Assembly: GCA_002424625.1 (NCBI GenBank)
Contig: DIKR01000036.1
Span: 2,585-52,577 of the forward strand
Reading direction: 5' to 3'
Source: Desulfuromonadaceae bacterium UBA5613
Lineage (GTDB): Bacteria > Desulfobacterota > Desulfuromonadia > Desulfuromonadales > UBA2197
Length of the DNA: 49,993 nucleotides
The notes below the pieces were generated by a model. It was not told the origin of the DNA and searched no databases. It saw only the letters and a list, made by a program, of their open reading frames with translations. This document shows positions 1 to 7,087 of this stretch, one piece after another. A program made the translations under genes and the position numbers. Positions within the stretch are counted from its first letter, which is position 1; every line of letters starts with the position of its first letter.

Positions 1-275
1 TCTTCCCGGCGCTCTGCAAAGATGGCAAACCACAGGAGGGGAGTTTGCGGAAGGTCGCCGATCGGGAGATCGGGATTGAAAGCATGCGCCGCTTCGTAGG
101 CAACAAAACCGGCCGCATGGCAGCCGGCAGCCACCGCCGCCTCCAGCGCGGCAAAGGCCGGAGCAACCTCAGCGAGAGCATCGGCGCGCAGCACCTTGAT
201 CAGCCCGGCAAAGACGAAGGAGCGGCCGAAGCGGCCTCCGCCCGGCGCTGCGAAACGGGCCGAAACCGGCCTCAA
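1..275 (-). CDS. pabB: aminodeoxychorismate synthase component I, N-terminal part (runs off the window)
   Basis: This is the start of a minus-strand gene cut by the left edge; about 91 codons are visible. The frame opens with TTG at 273-275, which overlaps the cobB stop (TTGA), and an in-frame TGA lies four codons upstream. The translation contains GFVAYEAAHAFNPDL and TPLLWFAIF, the characteristic N-terminal signature of PabB proteins (GF-AYEAA...PL-WF). Family role: with glutamine or ammonia it converts chorismate to 4-amino-4-deoxychorismate for folate; many homologues are fused to a PabC lyase, but that part is outside the window. The overlap suggests translational coupling to cobB and therefore co-transcription with the B12 operon. 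The TTG start is inferred from the overlap and the lack of an ATG nearby; an upstream CTG is the only other option. Confidence 0.75.
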   Translation of the reverse strand, partial: MRPVSARFAAPGGGRFGRSFVFAGLIKVLRADALAEVAPAFAALEAAVAAGCHAAGFVAYEAAHAFNPDLPIGDLPQTPLLWFAIFAERRE

Positions 276-1669
276 GGGCCGTTCCAGCGGCGACAGCTCT
301 CAACCAGGTTAACGGCGAGCGCTGGATGACTGGCGAAGTGGAGATGAACATAAGAGGCGAGAACGTTGTTAAGGACATAGCCCTCATCCTCGAGGATTTG
401 CCCGTCAGCGCGGCTGACAGCGTAGGAGCGCGGCACCTCCGGAGCGATCGCCACCTCCGAGTAGTGGAACTCATGACCGCGGGCGACCGTCCCCGCCGGC
501 CCCAGGATGGTATCGAAACGGAAGGTGACCTGACGGTAACCGAGGGCTTTGCGTTGCGGCAACATCCGCGCCCAAGCCGGAAAAAGAGCGACGAAGGGCT
601 GAAAGTGGTCGATAGCGGCGCCAGCCACCCCGCCGCTGAGATAGATCAGGCCGCCGCACTCAGCATAAATCGGCATGCCGGCACTGGCAGCATCACGAAT
701 CGCCTGAAGGAGGGTGAGATTGGCGGCGAGTTGGGGAGAGTAAAGTTCCGGGTAACCGCCGGGAAAGTAAACGCCGCTGATCCCGGCCGGCAGATGATGA
801 TTGCGCAGCGGTGAGAAAAATTCGATCTCGGCACCGGCCGCCTCCAGCAGTTCAAGATTTTCCGGATAGCAGAAAGAGAAGGCTTCATCGCGCGCCACGG
901 CGATGCGCACTCTGTCTTCCCCCTTTAGCAAAGGGGGAGCGAGGGGGATTTCGTTCAGATTTAATCCCCCGTTCCCCCCCTTTGCCAAAGAGGGGAGGGC
1001 AAGCAGCCGATCGACATCAACCCCGGCCTCAAACCATTCTGCCAGGCGTTCATAAAAGACGACATTCTCCGGTGCGGCTTCCGCCGTCACCAGACCGAGA
1101 TAGCGTTCCGGAAGGGCGATCTGCGGCTCCCGCGGCAACACTCCCAGCAGCGGTGGCAAGCTCGGAACCGAGGCATGGGCGGCACGAAGGAGTTCAGCGT
1201 GGCGCGGGCTGGCGACCCGATTGAGAATGATGCCGGCGACATCTAAAGCAGGATCGAACTCCGCAAACCCTTTGATCAAAGCGGCCACGCTGCGCGCCTG
1301 CCCCTTGGCATCGATCACCAGAATGACCGGAGCACCCAGGAGCTTGGCAACGGCAGCAGTACTCCCTGCCTCACTTCCTCCATCAGCACCATCAAAGAGC
1401 CCCATCACCCCTTCAACCACCGCCACCTCAGCGCCGGCGCAGCCCAGGGCAAAACTGCGCGGCACTCCGTCTTCGCCGCACATCCAGGCATCGAGATTAC
1501 GGGAAACCCGGCCACTGGCGGCAGCATGATGGCCAGGATCGATGAAGTCCGGCCCGACCTTGAAGGGCGCCACCTCCAGTCCGCGCCGACGCAGCGCGGC
1601 CAGGAGTGCGAGGGTGATGGTGGTCTTGCCGCTCCCCGAAGCCGGGGCGGCGATCACGAAAGTCTGCAT
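272..1669 (-). CDS. cobB: cobyrinate a,c-diamide synthase (CobB/CbiA)
   Basis: It amidates the a and c side chains of cobyrinate (CbiA) or hydrogenobyrinate (CobB) using glutamine and ATP. Visible: an N-terminal P-loop ASGSGKTT (residues 10-17), then a C-terminal type-1 glutaminase-like domain from about residue 254 with catalytic Cys338 in YAECGGL, RGHEFHYS at 398-405 and the C-terminal HLHF near 442. At 465 aa it is slightly long. The excess lies at residues 226-251 between the two domains, where a palindromic repeat (918-995) is read in frame as PSLAKGGNGG...LAPPLLKGE. The insert is 26 codons and breaks neither domain. The gene begins 3 nt after the cobC stop and its own stop overlaps pabB. 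Which of the CobB (aerobic) or CbiA (anaerobic) names fits cannot be told here; an anaerobe would use the CbiA route. Confidence 0.95.
   Translation of the reverse strand: MQTFVIAAPASGSGKTTITLALLAALRRRGLEVAPFKVGPDFIDPGHHAAASGRVSRNLDAWMCGEDGVPRSFALGCAGAEVAVVEGVMGLFDGADGGSEAGSTAAVAKLLGAPVILVIDAKGQARSVAALIKGFAEFDPALDVAGIILNRVASPRHAELLRAAHASVPSLPPLLGVLPREPQIALPERYLGLVTAEAAPENVVFYERLAEWFEAGVDVDRLLALPSLAKGGNGGLNLNEIPLAPPLLKGEDRVRIAVARDEAFSFCYPENLELLEAAGAEIEFFSPLRNHHLPAGISGVYFPGGYPELYSPQLAANLTLLQAIRDAASAGMPIYAECGGLIYLSGGVAGAAIDHFQPFVALFPAWARMLPQRKALGYRQVTFRFDTILGPAGTVARGHEFHYSEVAIAPEVPRSYAVSRADGQILEDEGYVLNNVLASYVHLHFASHPALAVNLVESCRRWNGP
918..995. repeat. palindromic repeat element inside the cobB reading frame
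   Basis: Two imperfect arms (918-950 and 963-995) are inverted copies of each other around a 12-base centre, and each arm carries its own smaller hairpin of CCCCCTTT / AAAGGGGG type. Total length is 78 bp, divisible by three, with no stop in the cobB frame. It resembles in design, but not closely in sequence, the elements at 32268-32350 and 49921-49993. Confidence 0.8.
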
Positions 1670-1672
1670 GGA

Positions 1673-2272
1673 TCAGCCGTTCAACAACTGCACCACGGCA
1701 TTGCCGTCGGCGTAGTAATCGATGATATTGAGACAGCCGTAGTTCTGCTCGATGGCAAAAAGGCAGGACAGCGGGGCACCGATGGCGTCGAGGAGAATAA
1801 CGCGATTGGTGCCGCCATGGGCGACAACCACCACCTCTTCGCCACGATGGGCGGCGGCAATGCGAGCGATCACCGGCCGGACGCGATCTGCCAGATCGCT
1901 GAGACTCTCTCCCTGCGGTACCCGGTAGTTGACGATATCATCCAGCCGCGCCTGCCACTCTTGCGGATAAAGCTCCTGCAACTCCGCCCAGGTCTTCCCT
2001 TCCCAGTTACCGATATTGAGCTCGCGCAGCTGCGCATCGCCCTGCACCTCCAGATCGTGACTGGCGGCGAGAAGGCGGGCACCATACAGACAGCGACTTA
2101 AATCGCTGCTGTAGACCGCGCGGATCGCCTTCTTCTTCAAGCGCAATTGCAGCAGACCGAATTGCGCCTCCCCTTCCGGGGTCAAAGAGACATCAGCATG
2201 ACCGTTATAGCGCTTTTCTTCATAGCCGGCCACCTGTCCATGGCGTATCAGATAGATACGGGTCTTTTGCAT
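1673..2272 (-). CDS. cobC: histidine phosphatase, probable alpha-ribazole phosphatase
   Basis: A 199-aa histidine-phosphatase-fold protein. The phosphoacceptor motif RHG is at residues 10-12, the ELNIGNWEGK segment carries the conserved acidic residue, and VVAHGGTNR near residue 150 carries the second catalytic His. Family members include phosphoglycerate mutases, fructose-2,6-bisphosphatases and CobC, which removes the 5'-phosphate from alpha-ribazole phosphate (or from adenosylcobalamin 5'-phosphate) in the lower-ligand branch of B12 synthesis. The fold alone does not settle the substrate. The position between cobS and cobB in a riboswitch-controlled cob operon does, as an inference. The gene lies 17 nt after cobS and 3 nt before cobB. 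Confidence 0.88.
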   Translation of the reverse strand: MQKTRIYLIRHGQVAGYEEKRYNGHADVSLTPEGEAQFGLLQLRLKKKAIRAVYSSDLSRCLYGARLLAASHDLEVQGDAQLRELNIGNWEGKTWAELQELYPQEWQARLDDIVNYRVPQGESLSDLADRVRPVIARIAAAHRGEEVVVVAHGGTNRVILLDAIGAPLSCLFAIEQNYGCLNIIDYYADGNAVVQLLNG

Positions 2273-2289
2273 GCGTTGCTCTCCTGAAG

Positions 2290-3045
2290 TTAGCGGTGAA
2301 AGTATGCGGCCGAAGCAAGGAGAAGAAAGACGGCTTCACTCCATTCGCAGACCGCCCCGAGAATATCGCCGGTCACTCCACCCAGGCGCACTCTAAAGTA
2401 GCGTTCGAGGGCGATAACGGCCAGAATCAGGGCGGCAAGCAGGGTCAATCCCCAGAGGTGGAAGAAACCAAGCAGGACGGCAGCAAGAATCAATGTTGCG
2501 ATCAAGAGTTCACGGCGGCCCGCGGCTTCGACAAAGACGCTGCCGGTTCCGCCTTCGCTGCGGGCGTAGGGGGCAAGGACCGCCAGCGCCACCATCATCC
2601 AGCGGCCGACGACCGGCAGCGCGATCAGCACCTGCCAGCGCACTGCGGGCGGAATAGCGGTCAGGGTCACGACCTTCAGCAGGAGGAGGCAAAGGAGGGC
2701 CACCACCCCCATCGCCCCGACCCGGCTGTCCTTCATGATCCGCAGCCGGCTGGCGCGGTCGCGGATGCCATACATCCCGTCAGCGGTATCGGCGACGCCG
2801 TCGAGATGCAAGGCACCGGTGGCATAGATCAGCAACAGCAATACGAGGAGGGCACAAACGGAGGGAGGGAAAAAGATCAGCAACACATAGTGAACGCCCG
2901 CCAGAAGGAGTCCGAGCCCGAGTCCAACCAGCGGGAAGTAAGCCATCGACCGGCCGAGTTGCTGCGCACTCCCCGCTGAAGCCGGCAGTGGCAGGACAGT
3001 GAGAAAGAGCAGGGCCTGGCGCAGCTCACCGCGTATTCCCTTCAT
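2290..3045 (-). CDS. cobS: adenosylcobinamide-GDP ribazoletransferase (cobalamin synthase)
   Basis: An integral membrane enzyme that joins adenosylcobinamide-GDP and alpha-ribazole(-phosphate) to give adenosylcobalamin (or its phosphate). The 251-aa protein has several long hydrophobic segments and the family motif LDGVADTADG at residues 81-90, an Asp-rich metal-binding signature. Its ATG shares one base with the cobT stop (TAATG), so it is likely translationally coupled. Length and topology match the CobS family. Confidence 0.95.
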   Translation of the reverse strand: MKGIRGELRQALLFLTVLPLPASAGSAQQLGRSMAYFPLVGLGLGLLLAGVHYVLLIFFPPSVCALLVLLLLIYATGALHLDGVADTADGMYGIRDRASRLRIMKDSRVGAMGVVALLCLLLLKVVTLTAIPPAVRWQVLIALPVVGRWMMVALAVLAPYARSEGGTGSVFVEAAGRRELLIATLILAAVLLGFFHLWGLTLLAALILAVIALERYFRVRLGGVTGDILGAVCEWSEAVFLLLASAAYFHR

Positions 3046-4103
3046 TATTGGCTGGCCTTGCTTACGCCGACCTCTTCAAAGGTGCGAATTTCCCGCAGTC
3101 CGCGCAGCGACGCTTCAATCAAGGTCATCGCCAGGACCGCACCGGTCCCTTCGCCGAGACGCATCTCCAGATCGAGCATCGGCTTCTGCCCGAGCATCTC
3201 CAGCATATGACGATGGCCGATCTCCACCGACTGATGGGCGCAAAAGATGTAATCCTTGACGTGAGGATGGAGCTCCGAAGCGATCAAGGCGCCGGCGGTG
3301 GAGATGAAGCCGTCGACCAGCACCGGAATCTCCGCTGCCGCCGCACCGAGGATCAAGCCGGCGATGCCGCCGATTTCAAAACCGCCGACCTTGGCCAAAA
3401 CATCGATAGGATCATGTTTGTCCGGTTGATTGAGGGCAATCCCCGCTTTGATCATCGCGACCTTATGGGCAAGGGTCGGGTCGTCGATACCGGTACCACG
3501 AAAGGTCACCTGCTCCACCGACCGCCCGGTGAGGAGCGCGGCAATCGCTGCCGACGGGGTGGTATTGCCGATCCCCATGTCACCGGTGCCGAGAAGGTCG
3601 ATGCCGGCATCACGACTGGAAAAGGCGAGTTCGATCCCCGCTTCCAGTGACGCAATCGCCTCCTTACGGCTCATCGCCGGCCCCTTGGCAAAATTGGCCG
3701 TCCCTTTCGCGATCTTCTTGTTGAGAAGTCCGGCGATCGGCGCGAAGTCGTAATCGACTCCCATATCGACGACGACAACCTCGGCACCGGCATGGTTGGC
3801 TAAAGCGTTGATCGCCGCCCCGCCGCTGACAAAGTTGAGGACCATCTGCGGCGTCACCTCTTTGGGGAAGGCACTGACCCCCTCCTCAGTAATGCCGTGA
3901 TCGCCGGCAAAGGTAAAGATGACTTTCCTGCGGACATCCTCCCGCCCGGTGATGGCAACAAAACGGCGCGCAAACTCTTCAAGGCGGCCGAGAGAGCCTT
4001 TCGGTTTGGCCTGACTGTTGAGACGGGCCTGAACTTCGGCGATCAATTTTTTATCGACCGGTTTGATGGTATTAAGGACAGCTTGCAGGGAATGGGGATT
4101 CAT
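3045..4103 (-). CDS. cobT: nicotinate-nucleotide--dimethylbenzimidazole phosphoribosyltransferase
   Basis: It transfers phosphoribose from nicotinate mononucleotide to the lower-ligand base, giving alpha-ribazole phosphate. The 352-aa length is typical. Visible family features: FTFAGDHGI at 63-71, the glycine-rich LGTGDMGIGNTTPSAAI around 171-187, and RLGEGTG at 315-321, whose Glu318 corresponds to the catalytic glutamate of the Salmonella enzyme (Glu317). It is in the cob operon, 29 nt after cobU and overlapping cobS by one base. Confidence 0.96.
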   Translation of the reverse strand: MNPHSLQAVLNTIKPVDKKLIAEVQARLNSQAKPKGSLGRLEEFARRFVAITGREDVRRKVIFTFAGDHGITEEGVSAFPKEVTPQMVLNFVSGGAAINALANHAGAEVVVVDMGVDYDFAPIAGLLNKKIAKGTANFAKGPAMSRKEAIASLEAGIELAFSSRDAGIDLLGTGDMGIGNTTPSAAIAALLTGRSVEQVTFRGTGIDDPTLAHKVAMIKAGIALNQPDKHDPIDVLAKVGGFEIGGIAGLILGAAAAEIPVLVDGFISTAGALIASELHPHVKDYIFCAHQSVEIGHRHMLEMLGQKPMLDLEMRLGEGTGAVLAMTLIEASLRGLREIRTFEEVGVSKASQ

Positions 4104-4132
4104 CGGTTAGATCCTTAGTAGGAGTGGAATAA

Positions 4133-4654
4133 TTACTTCAGGCGCAGTGGCAAGCCGGCCACGACCAGCCAGGCGCTGTTTGCCGCCGCTGCCAGCTCTT
4201 GATTGACTTCGCCAGCGAGGTCACGAAAGAGGCGGGCGAGACGATTCTCAGGAACGATACCACCGCCGACTTCATTGCTGACGAGATAAACCGGGGCATC
4301 AATGGCAGCAAGACAGGCGATGAAGCGCCGGACTTCGGCGAGGACGGCGGTCGGCTCTTCGTTATGAGCAAAGAGGAGATTGGTGATCCACAGCGTCACG
4401 CAATCGAGGAGGATCGCCCCCTGCCCCGCCGCCGCTGCCGGCAAGCGGCCACAAAGGTCGCACGGTTCTTCGAGAAGGTTCCAACGCTCGCCCCGTACCT
4501 GCTGATGCCGGAAAATGCGGGCCGCCATTTCGCTATCTGCGATCGTCGCCGTAGCGACGTAAAGGAGGGAGCCGGCATGAGCTTCGGCGCAGCGCTGGGC
4601 AAAAGCGCTCTTGCCGGAGCGAGTGCCGCCGGTGATCAGGATCAGTTCCGCCAT
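4133..4654 (-). CDS. cobU: bifunctional adenosylcobinamide kinase / adenosylcobinamide-phosphate guanylyltransferase
   Basis: It phosphorylates adenosylcobinamide and then adds GMP, producing the CobS substrate. The 173-aa protein opens with the P-loop GGTRSGKS (9-16). His50 in RIFRHQQVRG fits the guanylylated histidine (His46 in Salmonella CobU). LLDCVTLWITNLL and VSNEVGGGIVPE are family-typical. It starts 2 nt after the cobO stop. Confidence 0.96.
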   Translation of the reverse strand: MAELILITGGTRSGKSAFAQRCAEAHAGSLLYVATATIADSEMAARIFRHQQVRGERWNLLEEPCDLCGRLPAAAAGQGAILLDCVTLWITNLLFAHNEEPTAVLAEVRRFIACLAAIDAPVYLVSNEVGGGIVPENRLARLFRDLAGEVNQELAAAANSAWLVVAGLPLRLK

Positions 4655-4656
4655 TG

Positions 4657-5178
4657 TTAGTACTCGATTCCCGCCCGGGCGGCAATGCCCTGCGCCAGGG
4701 GATGTTTGATTGCCATCATCTCCGTCACCAGATCGGCGCGAAGGAGAACTTGCGGGTGCGCATCGCGCCCGGTGAGGACGATCTCCAGGGTCGGCGGCCG
4801 ATGATCTAGGAGGTCAAGGAGCTCAACAAGGGGTAAAACGCCACGCCGCACCGCCCCGTTGATTTCGTCGAAGATGACCAGATGGAAAGCGTCAGCGGCA
4901 ATCCGCTGCCGGGCCACAGCAAAGACCCGCTGCACACTGGCCGCAACTTCCTCTGTCGGAGCAGTGCCGGCGATCACGCCGATCCCGGCATCCAAAAGTT
5001 CAAAACCGGGGAGGCGGCTGAGGCTGGCCAACTCACCTCCCTGCAGGGTTGCCGGTTTGAGCAGCCGCACCCAAAGGACGCGCCGACCGTGCCCGAGGGC
5101 GCGGGCAGCAAGACCGGCCGCGGCTGTCGTCTTGCCTTTACCTTTGCCGGTATAGACCTGCAAACACCCTTGGATCAT
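4657..5178 (-). CDS. cobO: cob(I)yrinic acid a,c-diamide adenosyltransferase (CobO/BtuR/CobA type)
   Basis: It attaches the 5'-deoxyadenosyl group to cobalt of corrinoids. The 173-aa protein begins MIQGCLQVYTGKGKGKTT, with the Walker-A-like GKGKGKT at 11-17, and contains VIFDEINGAVRRG further on. I placed the start at 5178, where AAAGGA sits 7 nt upstream. An in-frame ATG 12 codons earlier has no comparable ribosome site and would leave a non-family extension. It is the first gene after the B12 riboswitch and terminator, so it sits where feedback control acts. Confidence 0.94.
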   Translation of the reverse strand: MIQGCLQVYTGKGKGKTTAAAGLAARALGHGRRVLWVRLLKPATLQGGELASLSRLPGFELLDAGIGVIAGTAPTEEVAASVQRVFAVARQRIAADAFHLVIFDEINGAVRRGVLPLVELLDLLDHRPPTLEIVLTGRDAHPQVLLRADLVTEMMAIKHPLAQGIAARAGIEY

Positions 5179-5212
5179 GCAATCATCCTTTGCGGCGACG
5201 CGGCGCGACAAC

Positions 5213-5242
5213 AAAAAAACCCGACACGATACACGGTCGGGG
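5213..5242 (-). terminator. intrinsic terminator, expression platform of the B12 riboswitch
   Basis: On the minus strand CCCGAC (5236-5241) pairs with GTCGGG (5220-5225) and is followed by seven T (5213-5219). It lies about 50 nt downstream of the B12 box and 34 nt upstream of the cobO start, the expected position for ligand-dependent premature termination. Confidence 0.85.
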
Positions 5243-5288
5243 CGTCAAATAAGCGGCGCACCCCATCCCGAGCAGGGTTCGTGAAACG

Positions 5289-5452
5289 TCGTTACGGCAG
5301 GTCTCCTGACTTACGGGTCGTCCTAATCGCCGCGCCTTCCCGTCCGTAGCAGACAGTGGCTTATCTTCGGCTTTCGTCACCGCTTACAGTTGCGGGGCAG
5401 CGAGGGGGTTGCACCCTCTTCCCTATTCTCCCGAGTTAACGGGCACCGTACG
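5289..5452 (-). ncRNA. cobalamin (adenosylcobalamin) riboswitch
   Basis: Read on the minus strand, the conserved aptamer elements occur in order: CGGTGCCC, GGGAAGAGGGTGCAACCCC, GCTGCCCCGCAACTGTAA, GCCACTG, GGGAAGGCG and the B12 box GTAAGTCAGGAGACCTGCC near 5295-5313. Together with the downstream terminator this predicts that adenosylcobalamin binding switches off the cob operon. Exact ends are estimated from the conserved blocks. Confidence 0.96.
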
Positions 5453-5468
5453 ATTTTAAGTGAAAAAA

Positions 5469-5497
5469 TTTGTAGCAGATGGTGGCAAAAGAGTCAA
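5469..5497 (-). promoter_or_regulatory. cobO: sigma70-type promoter of the cob operon
   Basis: Minus strand TTGACT (5492-5497), a 17-nt spacer, then TACAAA (5469-5474). It lies just upstream of the riboswitch aptamer, so the transcript would begin with a short lead-in to the aptamer. Confidence 0.65.
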
Positions 5498-5514
5498 TCG
5501 CCCTTCTCTTTCGG

Positions 5515-5543
5515 TTGACAGCAGAAAGCACTTTGTGTAGTTT
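5515..5543 (+). promoter_or_regulatory. promoter of tRNA-Ala
   Basis: TTGACA (5515-5520), a 17-nt spacer and TAGTTT (5538-5543) end 11 nt before the mature tRNA 5' end. The -35 is perfect and the -10 weak. It is back to back with the cob promoter. Confidence 0.6.
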
Positions 5544-5554
5544 AACTCCCGTTT

Positions 5555-5630
5555 GGGGCTGTAGCTCAGCTGGGAGAGCGATGCGTTCGCAATGCATAGG
5601 CCAGCGGTTCGATCCCGCTCAGCTCCACCA
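5555..5630 (+). tRNA. tRNA-Ala, anticodon CGC
   Basis: A 76-nt cloverleaf. The acceptor stem GGGGCTG/CAGCTCC closes with one G.T pair. The D arm is GCTC..GAGC, the anticodon stem ATGCG/TGCAT has loop TTCGCAA (anticodon 5588-5590 = CGC, reading GCG), and the T arm is AGCGG-TTCGATC-CCGCT. The 3' ACCA is encoded. Confidence 0.96.
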
Positions 5631-5637
5631 AAAAATC

Positions 5638-5671
5638 AAGGACTTAGTCGCTGGCGGCTAAGTCCTTTTTT
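5638..5671 (+). terminator. intrinsic terminator after tRNA-Ala
   Basis: AAGGACTTAG (5638-5647) pairs with CTAAGTCCTT (5658-5667) and runs into a T-rich tract. The convergent nuclease gene ends 11 nt beyond. Confidence 0.9.
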
Positions 5672-5681
5672 CTTTGTCCAT

Positions 5682-6185
5682 CTACTCTTTAGCCCAAAGG
5701 CCACGGCCGGCACCTCGTGCTGCGACTTCCTCCCTTAGAAAATCGTCTTTAAGCCGAAAATCAAAACGCCGATAAACCAGTGCCCACCCTTCCCTGATGA
5801 GTTCACGGTTGAGCAGCCGGCCGTCGGCGAGGGTAACATAGGCGAGAGTACGACCATAGTGATCCTTCCTCTCACGGTCAAAAGTCAGGGTGACGACCTG
5901 TCCCTTGGCGGTGCGGATCAGAAATGCTGTCGCTTGTTTCGCCCCGTACCGTAGCTGTTGGGGGGGAATCCCGGCGCGACGATAAGTTTTGTCGCGCTCT
6001 GAGGCCTTTCTTTCCGGAGTATCGATGCCGAGCAAGCGTACTTTACCGACCCCGTCGACCTTGATCGTATCACCATCGTAGATCCAGCTGACCCGGCCGC
6101 GAACATCGGCCGCAGCAGCGCCGAGAACGGTGCAGAGGAGGAGACTGATGATCAGGACAAAGATTTGCCAGCGCGAGTGGGGCAT
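5682..6185 (-). CDS. secreted thermonuclease-family (SNase-like) nuclease
   Basis: A 167-aa protein with an N-terminal hydrophobic signal (about residues 8-26, ending LGAAAA) followed by a staphylococcal-nuclease OB domain. The catalytic set is present: DGDT at 37-40, Arg50 in VRLLGIDTPE, Asp55, Glu58 and Arg112 in YGRTLAYV, matching Arg35/Glu43/Arg87 of the staphylococcal enzyme. It is expected to act in the periplasm or outside the cell as a Ca2+-dependent phosphodiesterase on DNA or RNA. It stands alone, convergent with the tRNA. No strong Shine-Dalgarno was seen, so the start rests on signal-peptide placement. Confidence 0.88.
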   Translation of the reverse strand: MPHSRWQIFVLIISLLLCTVLGAAAADVRGRVSWIYDGDTIKVDGVGKVRLLGIDTPERKASERDKTYRRAGIPPQQLRYGAKQATAFLIRTAKGQVVTLTFDRERKDHYGRTLAYVTLADGRLLNRELIREGWALVYRRFDFRLKDDFLREEVAARGAGRGLWAKE

Positions 6186-6371
6186 GAAGGAGTCTCGTTG
6201 TTGAGAATTTCAGTGCATTTTCAGGCAAAAGGGCAATCGTGCTTATCTTTTCCCGGACAGTGACCGCCATAGCCCGACATCGCCGCGAAACAGACCAACG
6301 AGGGATGATCAATCCGGGGTGAGGATATTCGATGCAAGCGGGATTGTCGCAAGTTAAATCGTTTTTCCGGC

Positions 6372-6848
6372 CTAGATAAAATACATGAAGCGGTGATCAA
6401 GCTCTCGCTCGACACCAAGGGCCCGCGCCTTGTCACAGATATCCTTGAGCGTGACCGAGGCGAAGTAAGTCTCCAGATGCTGGCCGGCTTCGGCCCAGAA
6501 CGACTGCGTGACACAATGTTTCATCCGCTCACAGGGAGTCGACTCGCCCTTATTCCCATCACCCTCCTCGGAGCAATCGAGGAGAGCAATTCTCCCTTCG
6601 GTCGCGGTAATAATATCGAGAAGGGTGATCTCGGCCGGCAGACGCGCCAGAGAATATCCCCCTTGCGGCCCACGCTTACTGCGGAGAAGCCCTGCTTTTT
6701 TAAGCACTTGAAAGATTTGTTCAAGATAACGGGGGGAGATATCCTGGCGACGGGAGATGTCCTTGACCTGCACCGGCAGAGTGCCGGCGTGAAAAGCCAT
6801 ATCAAAGAGGGCACGAACGCCGTAACGGGTTTTAGTTGTCAGCTTCAT
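6372..6848 (-). CDS. Rrf2-family transcriptional regulator with IscR-like cysteines
   Basis: A 158-aa winged-helix regulator. It opens MKLTTKTRYGVRAL, and PRYLEQIFQVLKKAGLL followed by RGPQGGYSLAR (59-69) are hallmark Rrf2 DNA-binding segments. Cys92, Cys106 and Cys112 lie in the region where IscR binds its Fe-S cluster (Cys92/98/104), but the first spacing is longer (13 residues rather than 5). It therefore may bind an Fe-S cluster and sense iron, oxygen or nitrosative state; that is inference. It is not next to isc or suf genes. The gene has a GAGG ribosome site and is divergent from the FKBP gene. Confidence 0.9.
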   Translation of the reverse strand: MKLTTKTRYGVRALFDMAFHAGTLPVQVKDISRRQDISPRYLEQIFQVLKKAGLLRSKRGPQGGYSLARLPAEITLLDIITATEGRIALLDCSEEGDGNKGESTPCERMKHCVTQSFWAEAGQHLETYFASVTLKDICDKARALGVERELDHRFMYFI

Positions 6849-6877
6849 AGGAATTACCTCGGTTTGGAGTTAAACTC

Positions 6878-6907
6878 AATATCCGCTAAGCACATAATTT
6901 AAGTCAA
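6878..6907 (-). promoter_or_regulatory. probable promoter of the Rrf2 gene
   Basis: Minus strand TTGACT (6902-6907), an 18-nt spacer and GATATT (6878-6883), about 30 nt before the start codon. Confidence 0.45.
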
Positions 6908-7029
6908 GAATAAATCCTGTCAAAGGTAAAAGCGCATTGTCCCGCCCAAAAAAATGAACTGGACGAGTGATAACGATTGAACGAGCCTGGAGAGGGCGAG
7001 ATAAATACCGGCACAGGCTGGAAAATCGG

Positions 7030-7056
7030 TTGACAGGTGTTAAAATAGCGTATAAA
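7030..7056 (+). promoter_or_regulatory. probable promoter of the FKBP gene
   Basis: TTGACA (7030-7035) and TATAAA (7051-7056) with a short 15-nt spacer. AGGAGG at 7078-7083 precedes the ATG at 7088. Confidence 0.5.
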
Positions 7057-7087
7057 TGTTTCGTAAAAATATTTAACAGGAGGCACT

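Noticed and set aside
5555..5630. tRNA-Ala as an integration (att) site
   Set aside because: No integrase and no second copy of the tRNA 3' end was seen. The flanks are a terminator and a housekeeping-type gene.
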